From: Moritella sp. Urea-trap-13
GTDB taxonomy: Bacteria; Pseudomonadota; Gammaproteobacteria; Enterobacterales; Moritellaceae
Assembly: GCF_002836355.1 (NCBI RefSeq)
Contig: NZ_PJCA01000001.1
Coordinates: forward strand, 248,001 to 312,000
Direction: 5' to 3'
DNA length: 64,000 bases
Shown here: positions 13,064 through 21,794 of the stretch, piece by piece
Position numbering within the stretch: the first letter of the stretch is position 1
Layout of the letters: every line of letters starts with the position of its first letter
The notes under the pieces: model-generated
What the model was told of the DNA's origin: nothing
Databases searched by the model: none
Seen by the model: the letters and a program-made list of their open reading frames with translations, nothing else
Program-made: the position numbers and the translations under genes

Positions 13064-13354
13064 TTATTCAACATCAACGCGTAAAATCTCTTCTTCCCGC
13101 GCCGCTTTTTCATCTCTAAACTGTTGCTTTAACACTGCTTTTTTAAGCATGGCGATCTCACCATCAGTACCTATGGTAAAATGTTCCGGTTCAGTATTGA
13201 AACGCGACTGATATAGCATCACAGCTTGCAATGAGCTATCTTTTTGCGCCTGCGTTAATACCACACCATTTTCCCACTTGCCAAGCTCTACGGCTGTTTT
13301 AAGCTTTTCATATACTTCTGGTGTCATGCTCTCAAGCAACTTTTCAACTGACAT
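13064..13354 (-). CDS. yeaC: YeaC-like protein (DUF1315)
   Basis: A 96-aa soluble, highly charged protein resembling E. coli YeaC: MTPEVYEKLKTAVELGKWENG, then LTQAQKDSSLQAVMLYQ. The function is unknown. In E. coli yeaC sits close to gapA and yeaD, and the same genes lie 5-6 kb downstream here, which supports the call. A good ribosome-binding site (AAGGACG on the minus strand) precedes the ATG. Confidence 0.8.
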   Translation of the reverse strand: MSVEKLLESMTPEVYEKLKTAVELGKWENGVVLTQAQKDSSLQAVMLYQSRFNTEPEHFTIGTDGEIAMLKKAVLKQQFRDEKAAREEEILRVDVE

Positions 13355-13498
13355 CTTTACGTCCTTGGTTAATGCTCAGGGGGTGTCCCCTGCTCAATAA
13401 TAATATATACCGCAACCCTACTATAAATACGCACTGATTTAAACTATTACAGCCCGCGTACACAACTCGTTTCACATAAACGATTGGTTGCAATAAAC

Positions 13499-13522
13499 AA
13501 AAAAGGAAGCCAATTGGCTTCC
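13499..13522 (-). terminator. Rho-independent terminator after the GAPDH paralogue
   Basis: A perfect palindrome GGAAGCCAATTGGCTTCC is followed on the minus strand by six T residues. It lies about 85 bases past the stop of the minus-strand gene at 13607. Confidence 0.75.
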
Positions 13523-13606
13523 TTAATACAGCGATGTTAATCCATCGCCTTTCATACTATCTAATGCACACCTGTCTAATGCACTGCTATCTCATACCCA
13601 ACTTGC

Positions 13607-15034
13607 TTATGCAAATTCGTGCATGTCGATGCCAGCCATTTTTTGCATTACACGTAATACCTGGCAGCTATAACCAAACTCATTATCATACCAAACGTAT
13701 AATATTGCACGGTTACCTTCAGCAATCGTTGCCAATGAATCAACGATACCAGAGAAACGGCTACCAACCATATCTGTTGATACTAATTCTTTCGATGTAC
13801 TGAAATCGATTTGATTGTGTAATGGCGAGCTTAACGACATTTCTTGTAAGTAGCTGTTTAGCGATTCTCTTTCAACTTCTTTCTCAAGATTTAAGTTAAT
13901 GATTGCCATTGATACATTCGGTGTTGGTACACGGATAGCGTTACCAGTCAGCTTACCTTTTAATTCAGGTAGTGCTTTTGCTACAGCTGATGCTGCGCCT
14001 GTTGACGTTAATACCATGTTCATTGCAGCGCCACGGCCACGACGATCACCTTTATGGAAGTTATCAATCAAGTTCTGATCATTGGTATATGAATGCACAG
14101 TCTCTACGTGTCCATTGCTAATACCGTATGCATCTTGGATTGTTTTCAGTACCGGTGTGATTGCATTCGTTGTACAGCTTGCTGCTGATACGATGTTATC
14201 TTCAGGTAGGATATCCATGTGGTTAACACCATAAACGATGTTTTTAATATCGCCTTTACCAGGTGCTGTTAATAATACTTTTGCAGCGCCAGGTGCTTTT
14301 AAATGCAGACCTAGGCCGTCAGTGTCACGCCAGATACCGGTGTTATCTACTACTAATGCGTTGTGAATACCGTGTGCAGCGTAATCGATTTGATCAGGAC
14401 CATTTGAATAAAGGATCTTGATGTAAGTACCGTTGGCAATGATGGCATTGTTTTCAGTATCAATATCAATCGTACCGTTGAACTGGCCATGTACTGAATC
14501 TCGACGTAATAACGACGCACGTTTTTCAATATCACCAGGACCGCCACGTACCACGATTGCACGTAAACGTAATAAGTTGCTCTCACCTGTTTTATCAACA
14601 AGTAGACGCGCAAGTAAACGACCAATACGGCCAAAACCGTATAATACGACGTCACGAGGTTCAGTCTGAGTATCGTTGTTTAATGCAGGTGCTAATTCAG
14701 CACGTAAGAATGCGTCGATACCAGTAGAATCTTCGTTTTCACCCCAATAGCGAACAGCCAAACGACCTATATCAATTTGAGCGTTACTAATAGGTAGTTC
14801 ACTGATCACTTGTAGTAATGGGAAAGTTTCAGTGAAACGTAAAATACGTCCTTCATGACGCTTAACTACGCGGTGTGCTTTTTGCAGATCAATTGCTGTT
14901 GCATTTTGTAGTGGGCGGCCATAAATTAATACTTCAACGCCTTTATTACGATACAGCTTTCCTAACAACGGTAGCATAGATTCTGCGAGTTCTTGGCTCT
15001 CTTGCCAATTCAATAAATGACTTTCAGATGGCAT
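13607..15034 (-). CDS. Long GAPDH-family dehydrogenase (GapB-like)
   Basis: A 475-aa protein with an N-terminal extension of about 125 residues followed by a complete GAPDH module: Rossmann motif VLYGFGRIGRLLARLL, catalytic SAASCTTNAITP (Cys near residue 287), HSYTNDQNLID and C-terminal WYDNEFGYSCQVL. It is longer than classical GAPDH (about 335 aa) and matches a second GAPDH type found in Vibrio and Shewanella. NAD(P)-dependent oxidation of glyceraldehyde-3-phosphate or a related aldehyde is inferred. True gapA lies 3.2 kb away. The N-terminal region, with segments such as LLGKLYRNKGVEVLIYGRPL, is not assigned. The ribosome-binding site is AAAGGGAA. Confidence 0.85.
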   Translation of the reverse strand: MPSESHLLNWQESQELAESMLPLLGKLYRNKGVEVLIYGRPLQNATAIDLQKAHRVVKRHEGRILRFTETFPLLQVISELPISNAQIDIGRLAVRYWGENEDSTGIDAFLRAELAPALNNDTQTEPRDVVLYGFGRIGRLLARLLVDKTGESNLLRLRAIVVRGGPGDIEKRASLLRRDSVHGQFNGTIDIDTENNAIIANGTYIKILYSNGPDQIDYAAHGIHNALVVDNTGIWRDTDGLGLHLKAPGAAKVLLTAPGKGDIKNIVYGVNHMDILPEDNIVSAASCTTNAITPVLKTIQDAYGISNGHVETVHSYTNDQNLIDNFHKGDRRGRGAAMNMVLTSTGAASAVAKALPELKGKLTGNAIRVPTPNVSMAIINLNLEKEVERESLNSYLQEMSLSSPLHNQIDFSTSKELVSTDMVGSRFSGIVDSLATIAEGNRAILYVWYDNEFGYSCQVLRVMQKMAGIDMHEFA

Positions 15035-15409
15035 CTTTTTTCCCTTTTAATCACAACTACATGTAAGAAACATTAAAACAACAGTCATATAACTAACAAC
15101 TGACATTTAATCAATTTGATAGCGTAATCATACAAAAATAACCGCTAATTTACCAATTAATCATGTGGATTAGCTCTTTATTTACTTTCTAGCTTTCATT
15201 CAAAACACAAATATTTAACAATGAAATAGGAACACTTTCACTTTTTCCGCTTGCTCACTTTATAACCGAGGTGATTTCAGCTCTTACTCTAACTGATAGC
15301 AAGTGAATACGAAGAAGTTGCGGCTCTCCACTAATTTAAATCGCCTCATTAGACAGTACGCGTTAATCTGTGATAGGGTTTCGTCACCGCCTATTTTAGT
15401 CTTAGCTTT
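15035..15409. other. Divergent intergenic region
   Basis: This 375-bp AT-rich gap separates the leftward GAPDH paralogue from the rightward lipoprotein gene. It presumably holds both promoters. I see no gene, strong hairpin or recognisable operator. Confidence 0.4.
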
Positions 15410-16282
15410 ATGCACCTTTTTCGCTCTATTAGCCGTTTAATTCCTGCTGTTGTTATGGCGAGTTTATTGGTCGCCTGTAACGACCCCCGCAATGTGGCAA
15501 CGATATGTGCGAACGATGGGGCTATTTGCGCCGATTTAAATACCGATGAATGGTGTCAGACAGAAACAAATAACCTAATCTCCAGCCGTTTTGAAGCCAA
15601 GGGAAATACTAACGAGCAAGCCCAATACAGGTTATTAACGGCGCTGAGCGGTTTTCAAGAATGTATTAAAATAGCCGCACTCATCGAACCAAGATCACAC
15701 CCCGAGTTAAAAACCCTGCGGGTAGCGGCAATGTTGAGCACTTACGATGAACTTATCGCATTAGAAAAACAGACTCTCAGTAGTAATAACCCTTATATAC
15801 TCAACTATCATTGGGTATCGCATAATAACGAAAATGCCAAACGACGCTTTATCGCCTTATCCACACAACAAAGCTTTGATGACCCCGCGTTGTATTTCGC
15901 TATTGCTAATATTTATGGTAACAATAACGACCAAGTTATCGCTAATTTACTCAAAGGAATAAGTCTGCTTAACAATAATGCTCAGTTCGACAACTCTCAA
16001 TTAGATAATGATAATAACAGCGACATGACCACCAAACTGCTCTATGCCATTATCACCACTTACATGCATAAAAGAGATTACCCACTGGCTTATCTGTGGT
16101 CGCAGGTAGCGATAATTTCTGATGTGGAAAATATAAACCTAGGTGTCTTTAATAAGCATAAAATAACGACAAGTGAACAACGCCGTTTAGATACGTTAGC
16201 AGGTAAGGTTGCAGAACAAATAGAAACACAGAAATTTACTGATGAAAGCTATGAACAGACATTGGCAGCAGTCGGGCTTTAA
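15410..16282 (+). CDS. Putative lipoprotein (DUF2989-like)
   Basis: The 290-aa product begins with a lipoprotein signal peptide with lipobox LLVAC (Cys at residue 23), so it is probably anchored in the envelope. The mature part is cysteine-containing (ICANDGAICADLNTDEWC) and otherwise helical, with tetratricopeptide-like character around DPALYFAIANIYG and AYLWSQVAIISDV. It resembles the Vibrio/Shewanella DUF2989 family; that assignment is from memory and moderate. No Shine-Dalgarno sequence is obvious before the ATG. Function unknown. Confidence 0.65.
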   Translation: MHLFRSISRLIPAVVMASLLVACNDPRNVATICANDGAICADLNTDEWCQTETNNLISSRFEAKGNTNEQAQYRLLTALSGFQECIKIAALIEPRSHPELKTLRVAAMLSTYDELIALEKQTLSSNNPYILNYHWVSHNNENAKRRFIALSTQQSFDDPALYFAIANIYGNNNDQVIANLLKGISLLNNNAQFDNSQLDNDNNSDMTTKLLYAIITTYMHKRDYPLAYLWSQVAIISDVENINLGVFNKHKITTSEQRRLDTLAGKVAEQIETQKFTDESYEQTLAAVGL

Positions 16283-16322
16283 CCTAGCGATAAAACCCGT
16301 TTACTAGTAGCAAACCAATGGC

Positions 16323-16346
16323 GTTAGTTAGTTAGTTAGTTAGTTA
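16323..16346. repeat. GTTA microsatellite, six copies
   Basis: Six perfect GTTA units, followed by an AT-rich stretch of AAATAAATA-like runs, lie within an outer inverted repeat TGGCGTT (16319-16325) / AACGCCA (16399-16405). The block sits between two converging genes. Confidence 0.8.
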
Positions 16347-16440
16347 TTTACTTAAATAAATACGTAAATAAATAGTTAAATAATTAGATAAATAGACCAA
16401 CGCCAGTACCCACTTCAAGTAATCATTACAGCGATAACAA

Positions 16441-17760
16441 CTACAGTGATAACTGTTGCACACCGCGAGCGGCTAAATAATCCATTAGCTCTTCAGGTAG
16501 CTCAGCATCCGCTTGATAATAACAAGCGCAAGCATGACGCTCACAACTCAATAGAATGATGCTCAACAATTCATTGAATTCATGGTTCTGCCAGATACCT
16601 GCATCACCAATCGTTAACCATTGCTGCATAATCGATAATGGTTGATTAAGTACGATCCCTGCAGATTGCATCGTCGTGAAGTCAACTAAAGCGCGGAATG
16701 CAGCATAATTATCTTGGCGTAACTGATAGCTGTTAATGCCTTTTGCAGCTGAACTCGCCAATACATTATCTAACTGGCAATGTGCTAACTGATAGTCAGC
16801 TAATAACCAAGCTGTAAATGAATCAGCATTTGCAGTGCCACCAGCAAAATCAACATCGCGTAATAATACGTTTGCAGTCAGTGCATTATTCGCCGTCACA
16901 ACGAGCCATAAGTAAAATGCATAATCATCACTATTGGCATCTTGCCATTCTAGCGTTTGCGTTACTTGGCGCGTCGCCGTCACACCATCAGTAGCATAAG
17001 CCGCTAAGTATTGGGCTAGATGGGTTTGCTCCAACGGCACCGTTGCCATAATAGTTTTCAGCGCTAAGGCCAATTCAGCCTGCTCTTTGTCGGCATTAAA
17101 CTGTTGTTGTAATTGGGCAAGTTGCGCAGGTAAAGTAAGTGCAACATCGTTACTATCAATCGCCACTGCAGACAAGCTAGACTGCGCGTGAGTCAATAAC
17201 TGGCTCAGCACTGCCTCTGTTGTCGGTAATGCTGCTGCTGTAGTTGTAGCAGCAGGCGTAGACGTTAACGTCGCCGGTGGATTAACTATCCAGCTTTCGC
17301 CCAATGGCTCTTCACTACCTTGGTCAAGAATAACCAATTGGTAAGCGCCAACAGCAAGTGGCTCCTCTAAACTAATTTGATAGCTCTGCATCTCCATATC
17401 GTGTAAATGATAAATACCATTTAACGACCATTCGATTGGCGTAAACTCAGCTGTTTCAATAACAGTTTGGTTTGCTCTTACTTCCCAGATTAAATCTTCA
17501 GTCACAAATTCGATCGGTAAATGCAGATCAAATTGGATCACAGCTGATTCATCCATCACGATCACAGGCGGTAATGCGCGTAACCAAAACTGCTTAATTT
17601 CTTCTTCCAGCTTTACTTCTAATTCATCCGTAAAACCAAAATCAGCCAATGCTTGTATCATTAGCGTCGTCGGTAACGCTTGCTCATCGCCATTGGCATT
17701 TAATTCCGTACAGCTAAGACCAAGCATTTGGCCTAATTGCAGAATATGTTGTGCTGTCAT
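16441..17760 (-). CDS. Degenerate MalQ-like protein (probable pseudoenzyme)
   Basis: A 439-aa protein that I align from memory with 4-alpha-glucanotransferase MalQ. The N-terminus (about residues 1-50) resembles MalQ's first domain, LPPVIVM follows, and the segment DDYAFYLWL matches MalQ's DDVDFYLWL. Near the C-terminus, LLSIILLSCERHACACYY matches MalQ's LLSILALESKRHRCMVIG. The first half of the GH77 barrel and the C-terminal third are missing. The nucleophile motif RIDH reads VLNQ, and the acid/base GEDLGTVP reads QADAELP, so catalysis is unlikely. The frame is intact and AAGGTG precedes the ATG, which argues for an expressed protein rather than a decaying pseudogene. Function unknown. Confidence 0.65.
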   Translation of the reverse strand: MTAQHILQLGQMLGLSCTELNANGDEQALPTTLMIQALADFGFTDELEVKLEEEIKQFWLRALPPVIVMDESAVIQFDLHLPIEFVTEDLIWEVRANQTVIETAEFTPIEWSLNGIYHLHDMEMQSYQISLEEPLAVGAYQLVILDQGSEEPLGESWIVNPPATLTSTPAATTTAAALPTTEAVLSQLLTHAQSSLSAVAIDSNDVALTLPAQLAQLQQQFNADKEQAELALALKTIMATVPLEQTHLAQYLAAYATDGVTATRQVTQTLEWQDANSDDYAFYLWLVVTANNALTANVLLRDVDFAGGTANADSFTAWLLADYQLAHCQLDNVLASSAAKGINSYQLRQDNYAAFRALVDFTTMQSAGIVLNQPLSIMQQWLTIGDAGIWQNHEFNELLSIILLSCERHACACYYQADAELPEELMDYLAARGVQQLSL

Positions 17761-18270
17761 TTGACACCTTAAATAGTGAACCTAACGCTATTATACCCAA
17801 TCAATATCAAGATGCGAGGTCACGCAGTATCACAACCACACTGTTTCATGGGTTTTCTGCCACTCTTGTCTATACTCCACTAAGGCAAATCTTTATAACT
17901 GAACTGTATTATTTAAACAAATTTCGATTTATTTAATCTTACAATTTTAAAATACCATACAAATAAGACACTTAATCAGGATGTTGAACGAATTAAAATA
18001 AGCATAAAGAACACATCAGGGAAATACTCATGCCAGTACCGCGGCTGATAATGCCAATTTGTGATCCCGGTTATTTACTTTTTGTAATAAATAGTACAAA
18101 AACACATGATAAAGTGACTTAAATCAGTTAATTTTCGTAAATTTGCAACAAATTGTGATTCAACTCATACATTTTAGTATTTATTCTTGTCTTTTTATCA
18201 GAATCTTGTAAATTTACAACCAAGCAAGATTATTAATTCAAACTTACATTTAATTTAATGGATACAAGTT
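17761..18270. other. Intergenic region upstream of gapA
   Basis: This 510-bp gap carries the promoter region of gapA. A relative of the 8923 repeat occurs at 17794-17822. Two similar motifs, GTAAATTTGCAAC (18137-18149) and GTAAATTTACAAC (18208-18220), lie 71 bp apart. The second lies within the perfect palindrome TTGTAAATTTACAA (18206-18219). No gene is evident. Confidence 0.5.
18154..18169. promoter_or_regulatory. Possible CRP site upstream of gapA
   Basis: TGTGATTCAACTCATA matches the CRP consensus TGTGA-N6-TCACA at nine of ten fixed positions. It lies about 100 bp before the gapA start. CRP control of gapA is known in enterobacteria; its use here is inference. Confidence 0.35.
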
Positions 18271-19284
18271 ATGACAATTAAAGTAGCAATCAATGGTTAT
18301 GGTCGAATCGGCAGAAACGTACTTCGTGCATTCTACGAAGGTGGTAAAGAACAAGATCTAGAAATCGTTGCAATCAACGACCTAGGTGATTCAAGAATCA
18401 ATGCTCACCTAACTAAATATGATACTGCACACGGTCGTTTCCCTGGTACTGTTGATTTTGATGCTGAAGCACTAATCATCAACGGCGATCGTATCAAGAC
18501 TTTCTCAGAACGCAATCCGAAAGACTTACCTTGGGGTGAGTTAGAAGTAGACGTAGTTCTAGAATGTACTGGTATATTCACTAGTAAAGAAGCTTGTCAA
18601 GCACACCTTGACGGCGGCGCTAAGAAAGTACTTATCTCTGCTCCTGGTAAAGATGTTGATGCAACAATCGTTTACGGTGTTAACCAAGACGTACTAACGT
18701 CTGACATGACAGTTGTTTCAAACGCTTCATGTACTACTAACTGCCTAGCTCCAATTGCTAAAATCTTAAACGATAACGTTGGTATCATCAGCGGCATGAT
18801 GACTACTATCCATGCTTACACAAATGATCAACGTCTATCTGATGTATACCATTCAGATCTATATCGTGCTCGTGCTGCTGCACAAAACATGATCCCAACT
18901 GGTACTGGTGCTGCTGCAGCTGTTGGTCTAGTAGTTCCTGAACTACAAGGCAAATTCCAAGGTATGGCGGTACGTGTACCAACAATCAATGTATCTCTAG
19001 TTGACCTTACTTTTGAAGCTGGTCGTGATACGACTCCTGAAGAAATCAACCAACTTATCACTGATGCAGTAGCTGCGGATCCAATCCTAGCGCGTGCACT
19101 AGCTGTTAACAACGAACCTCTAGTTTCTAGCGACTTCAACCATGATGCACACACATCTAACTTTGATGCGACTCAAACTAAAGTTCAAGGCAAACTTGTT
19201 AAAGTTATGTCTTGGTACGACAATGAGTGGGGCTTCTCTAACCGTATGTTAGATAACGCTATCCTACTTATGAGCGCTAAATAA
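18271..19284 (+). CDS. gapA: Glyceraldehyde-3-phosphate dehydrogenase (type I)
   Basis: The glycolytic enzyme converts glyceraldehyde-3-phosphate, NAD+ and phosphate to 1,3-bisphosphoglycerate. The 337-aa protein has the NAD-binding start [17 protein letters not shown], the catalytic [12 protein letters not shown] (Cys near residue 155), HAYTNDQRL and C-terminal [13 protein letters not shown]. Codon choice is more biased (many CTA, GGT, CGT) than in neighbours, fitting high expression. A terminator follows, then yeaD, as in E. coli. Confidence 0.97.
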   Translation: MTIKVAINGYGRIGRNVLRAFYEGGKEQDLEIVAINDLGDSRINAHLTKYDTAHGRFPGTVDFDAEALIINGDRIKTFSERNPKDLPWGELEVDVVLECTGIFTSKEACQAHLDGGAKKVLISAPGKDVDATIVYGVNQDVLTSDMTVVSNASCTTNCLAPIAKILNDNVGIISGMMTTIHAYTNDQRLSDVYHSDLYRARAAAQNMIPTGTGAAAAVGLVVPELQGKFQGMAVRVPTINVSLVDLTFEAGRDTTPEEINQLITDAVAADPILARALAVNNEPLVSSDFNHDAHTSNFDATQTKVQGKLVKVMSWYDNEWGFSNRMLDNAILLMSAK

Positions 19285-19330
19285 TCAAACTAGATTAAAT
19301 AATCTAAGTTAATTGATTTATAATGCTAAA

Positions 19331-19352
19331 GGCGACCATTAGGTCGCCTTTT
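19331..19352 (+). terminator. Rho-independent terminator after gapA
   Basis: Stem GGCGACC/GGTCGCC with a four-base loop and a short T run. It ends only 16 bases before the yeaD start codon, so yeaD expression may depend on read-through. Confidence 0.75.
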
Positions 19353-19368
19353 CTATGTTGGGGATTTT

Positions 19369-20256
19369 ATGTCATACCGCAATACAATCACGGATCAAAT
19401 ACCATTAACTGAGCACATTAGCTTAGTCACGAGTAAGGGTCTCAAATACATTCATATTACTCACCCAAAAGCGCATACTCGTATCAGCTTGTTTGGTGCA
19501 CATCTGCTTAGCTTCACCCCCGCAAACTCAGCGTCGGTGATATGGATGAGTGATGATGCTATATTTAATGGCGTAAAAGCGATCCGTGGTGGCGTACCCA
19601 TCTGTTGGCCTTGGTTTGGTCCGGCAAAAGAAAGTCCGACTGTTCAACCTCTGGCACAAACAAAAGATTTTCCCTCTCATGGTTTTGCCCGCAATAACCA
19701 TTGGCAATTACTTGATAGCCAAAGTAATGCTGATAGCTGTCGTGTTCGTCTACAACTAGCGCCAAACCCTGAAACAAAAAGATTATGGCAACATGATTTT
19801 AATTTGATTGCTGAATTTATTATCAGTGATACCTTGACGCTCAATCTAATAACCGAGAATACCGGTAACAGTAGTTTTGACTATAGCGGCGCGTTACACA
19901 GTTACTTCCAAATTTCACAACCCAACGCAATACAAGTACATGGTTTAGATAAAAGCAATCCAGAACCGCGTACATTAACGGGTGATGTAGATATTATTTG
20001 TGCAAATCCAGCCGCCACGATTACCTTAGAAGATAATAAACTTCAACATAAGATTAATATCAATAACGCAGGTAATAATGCCATGGTCGTTTGGAACCCT
20101 TGGCAAGCTGGGGCAAAAGCATTTGTAGATATGCCGGATGATGGTTACCAGACTATGTTCTGTTTAGAACCTGCTATTATAGGTAATAACGCAGTAACAG
20201 TTGCGCCAGGAACAAGTCATACACTGACAACTAAACTCAGTGTTACAGCGCTGTAA
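19369..20256 (+). CDS. yeaD: Glucose-6-phosphate 1-epimerase (YeaD family)
   Basis: A 295-aa aldose-1-epimerase-fold protein that interconverts the anomers of hexose-6-phosphates. Family signatures are ISLFGAHLLSF, AIRGGVPICWPWFGP, SHGFARNNHW, LHSYFQIS (catalytic His) and the C-terminal FCLEPA (catalytic Glu). Substrate-binding Arg residues occur in IRGGVP and GFARN. It directly follows gapA as in enterobacteria. The Shine-Dalgarno sequence is TTGGGGA. Confidence 0.92.
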   Translation: MSYRNTITDQIPLTEHISLVTSKGLKYIHITHPKAHTRISLFGAHLLSFTPANSASVIWMSDDAIFNGVKAIRGGVPICWPWFGPAKESPTVQPLAQTKDFPSHGFARNNHWQLLDSQSNADSCRVRLQLAPNPETKRLWQHDFNLIAEFIISDTLTLNLITENTGNSSFDYSGALHSYFQISQPNAIQVHGLDKSNPEPRTLTGDVDIICANPAATITLEDNKLQHKININNAGNNAMVVWNPWQAGAKAFVDMPDDGYQTMFCLEPAIIGNNAVTVAPGTSHTLTTKLSVTAL

Positions 20257-20318
20257 TTATTGATAGCGGTTTGTCGTTATTAAAAGAGTACTGTCATTAT
20301 TAATAGGGTGTTGCCATC

Positions 20319-20358
20319 TCAAGATGAACATCTGAACTATAGCCAGTGCTCATCTTGA
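20319..20358. repeat. Small inverted repeat between yeaD and the next gene
   Basis: TCAAGATGA (20319-20327) pairs with TCATCTTGA (20350-20358) across a 22-base gap. It lies between two converging genes and lacks a clear T tract, so a terminator role is uncertain. Its TCAAGATG core resembles the interspersed repeats at 8923 and 17794. Confidence 0.45.
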
Positions 20359-20415
20359 AATAATCGGCCCTGTCCCGAAATCTGTATAACGCCAATATTG
20401 ATTAGCAGATGCGCA

Positions 20416-21603
20416 TTATCGTTGTGCTAATGGTATATCAAGACTTTCATCAACCAATGAACGTACCGCAAAAATAAGGCTATCCACTTGTTGAGAAATA
20501 CTGTACCTACTCATATCCTGTCCCGTTAACAAGCGACCGAGTTCGGCAAGTTGACGCTGTAACTTTTCCTCTTTCAGCACTTTGTCTTTATCTTGCTGTG
20601 ATATTTTCGCTGCCATAGCAGCTTTTATACCACTCACCTGAGATTGAAAGTCCAATGCAGTTAACTCTTCCGTGCCTAAATAGCTATTTAATGAGCTTAA
20701 GTGATCACGGTAATTTATCACCACCCGCTCCGCCGATGTCTCAATTCTTGATTTAACCCACATCACTTCTTTGCCAATGCTCTCAGCTTGTTTGATTTTA
20801 ATATTGCTATCAGTTAATTGTTGCTGGATGGCAGGGTTATCACGGGGATCTTTTTCGATTAACCGTTCTAAACTGTATAAGCCATTTAATGCTTTGTTAT
20901 AGCTTTCGGGTACCAATTCCTGATCAAGTAAATTAAACTCTGACGTTGGAAAACGTAACACTTTACGTTTGATCATATCGATTTCAAGACTATTATAATC
21001 ACGTTCTAGTTTGATCTTTTGGTGTTCTAAACCTAACCCAGTGCCACGACTCTCAATTAACCCAGCAAACTGAGTTGTCGAATTACGCAACTTATCAAAG
21101 ATCGTTTCAAAACCATCAACATCAATAGTTTGAATGAACTCATCATGGTCACGCATTATGGTTAATAACGGTTTAGTAATAACTTTGGCTTGAAACGCTT
21201 TATTCATCCGCAACACAAATAATGCTGATTCCGCTTCAATATCTTCACTGCCAGAACTCGAAAACCAGCTACCACCATTAGGTGTATAGTCCTCATACAT
21301 ATTCAATAATTTTTCACGCTTATTAAGAGCCAGCTCAAAATTACTCGGCGCATAGTAAGCAAGATCTTGTTTATTACCCCGTTGATATAATGTTTCGACG
21401 GTATTCATGGCGGTATTTACGGTGTTCATTTCTTCAGAATCATCGGCAGACATAGTGAAACTATCAGCACTACCAGTAAATTCTGACAGCGTGACACATC
21501 CGGAAAATAAACTCGTAGCTAGCATCAGGCCAGAAAATTTAACCGATAATTTGACTTGTCGTTGACTTGGTAATTGTCGAGGGCTTGGTAATGTAGTGAG
21601 CAT
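20416..21603 (-). CDS. Unrecognised lipoprotein with helical mature region
   Basis: I do not recognise this family. I place the start at the ATG at 21603, because AAAGGA lies nine bases upstream of it and is too close to the earlier ATG codons. The N-terminus is a long charged leader followed by a hydrophobic stretch and lipobox LFSGC, giving a probable envelope lipoprotein. The mature 350 residues are mostly charged and probably helical: an early TLYQRGNKQDLAYYAPSNFE segment, reminiscent of DUF4398-type lipoproteins, and heptad-like stretches such as KISQQDKDKVLKEEKLQRQL. It stands alone between yeaD and ydiJ. Confidence 0.6.
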   Translation of the reverse strand: MLTTLPSPRQLPSQRQVKLSVKFSGLMLATSLFSGCVTLSEFTGSADSFTMSADDSEEMNTVNTAMNTVETLYQRGNKQDLAYYAPSNFELALNKREKLLNMYEDYTPNGGSWFSSSGSEDIEAESALFVLRMNKAFQAKVITKPLLTIMRDHDEFIQTIDVDGFETIFDKLRNSTTQFAGLIESRGTGLGLEHQKIKLERDYNSLEIDMIKRKVLRFPTSEFNLLDQELVPESYNKALNGLYSLERLIEKDPRDNPAIQQQLTDSNIKIKQAESIGKEVMWVKSRIETSAERVVINYRDHLSSLNSYLGTEELTALDFQSQVSGIKAAMAAKISQQDKDKVLKEEKLQRQLAELGRLLTGQDMSRYSISQQVDSLIFAVRSLVDESLDIPLAQR

Positions 21604-21794
21604 GAACATCATCCTTTTATTCGAGACAGACTAGAATTAACAAGAACAGCATACGCTGGCACTAGCAAAAGTTGTGTCTGACCAAGGATTAATGCGACAA
21701 GACGTTATAAAACAGCACTTAACTCAATACTAAGAAGGGAGAAGGTATGAGCAGTATTATTTACATTTATAATACTACCCATACTTAACAATGA

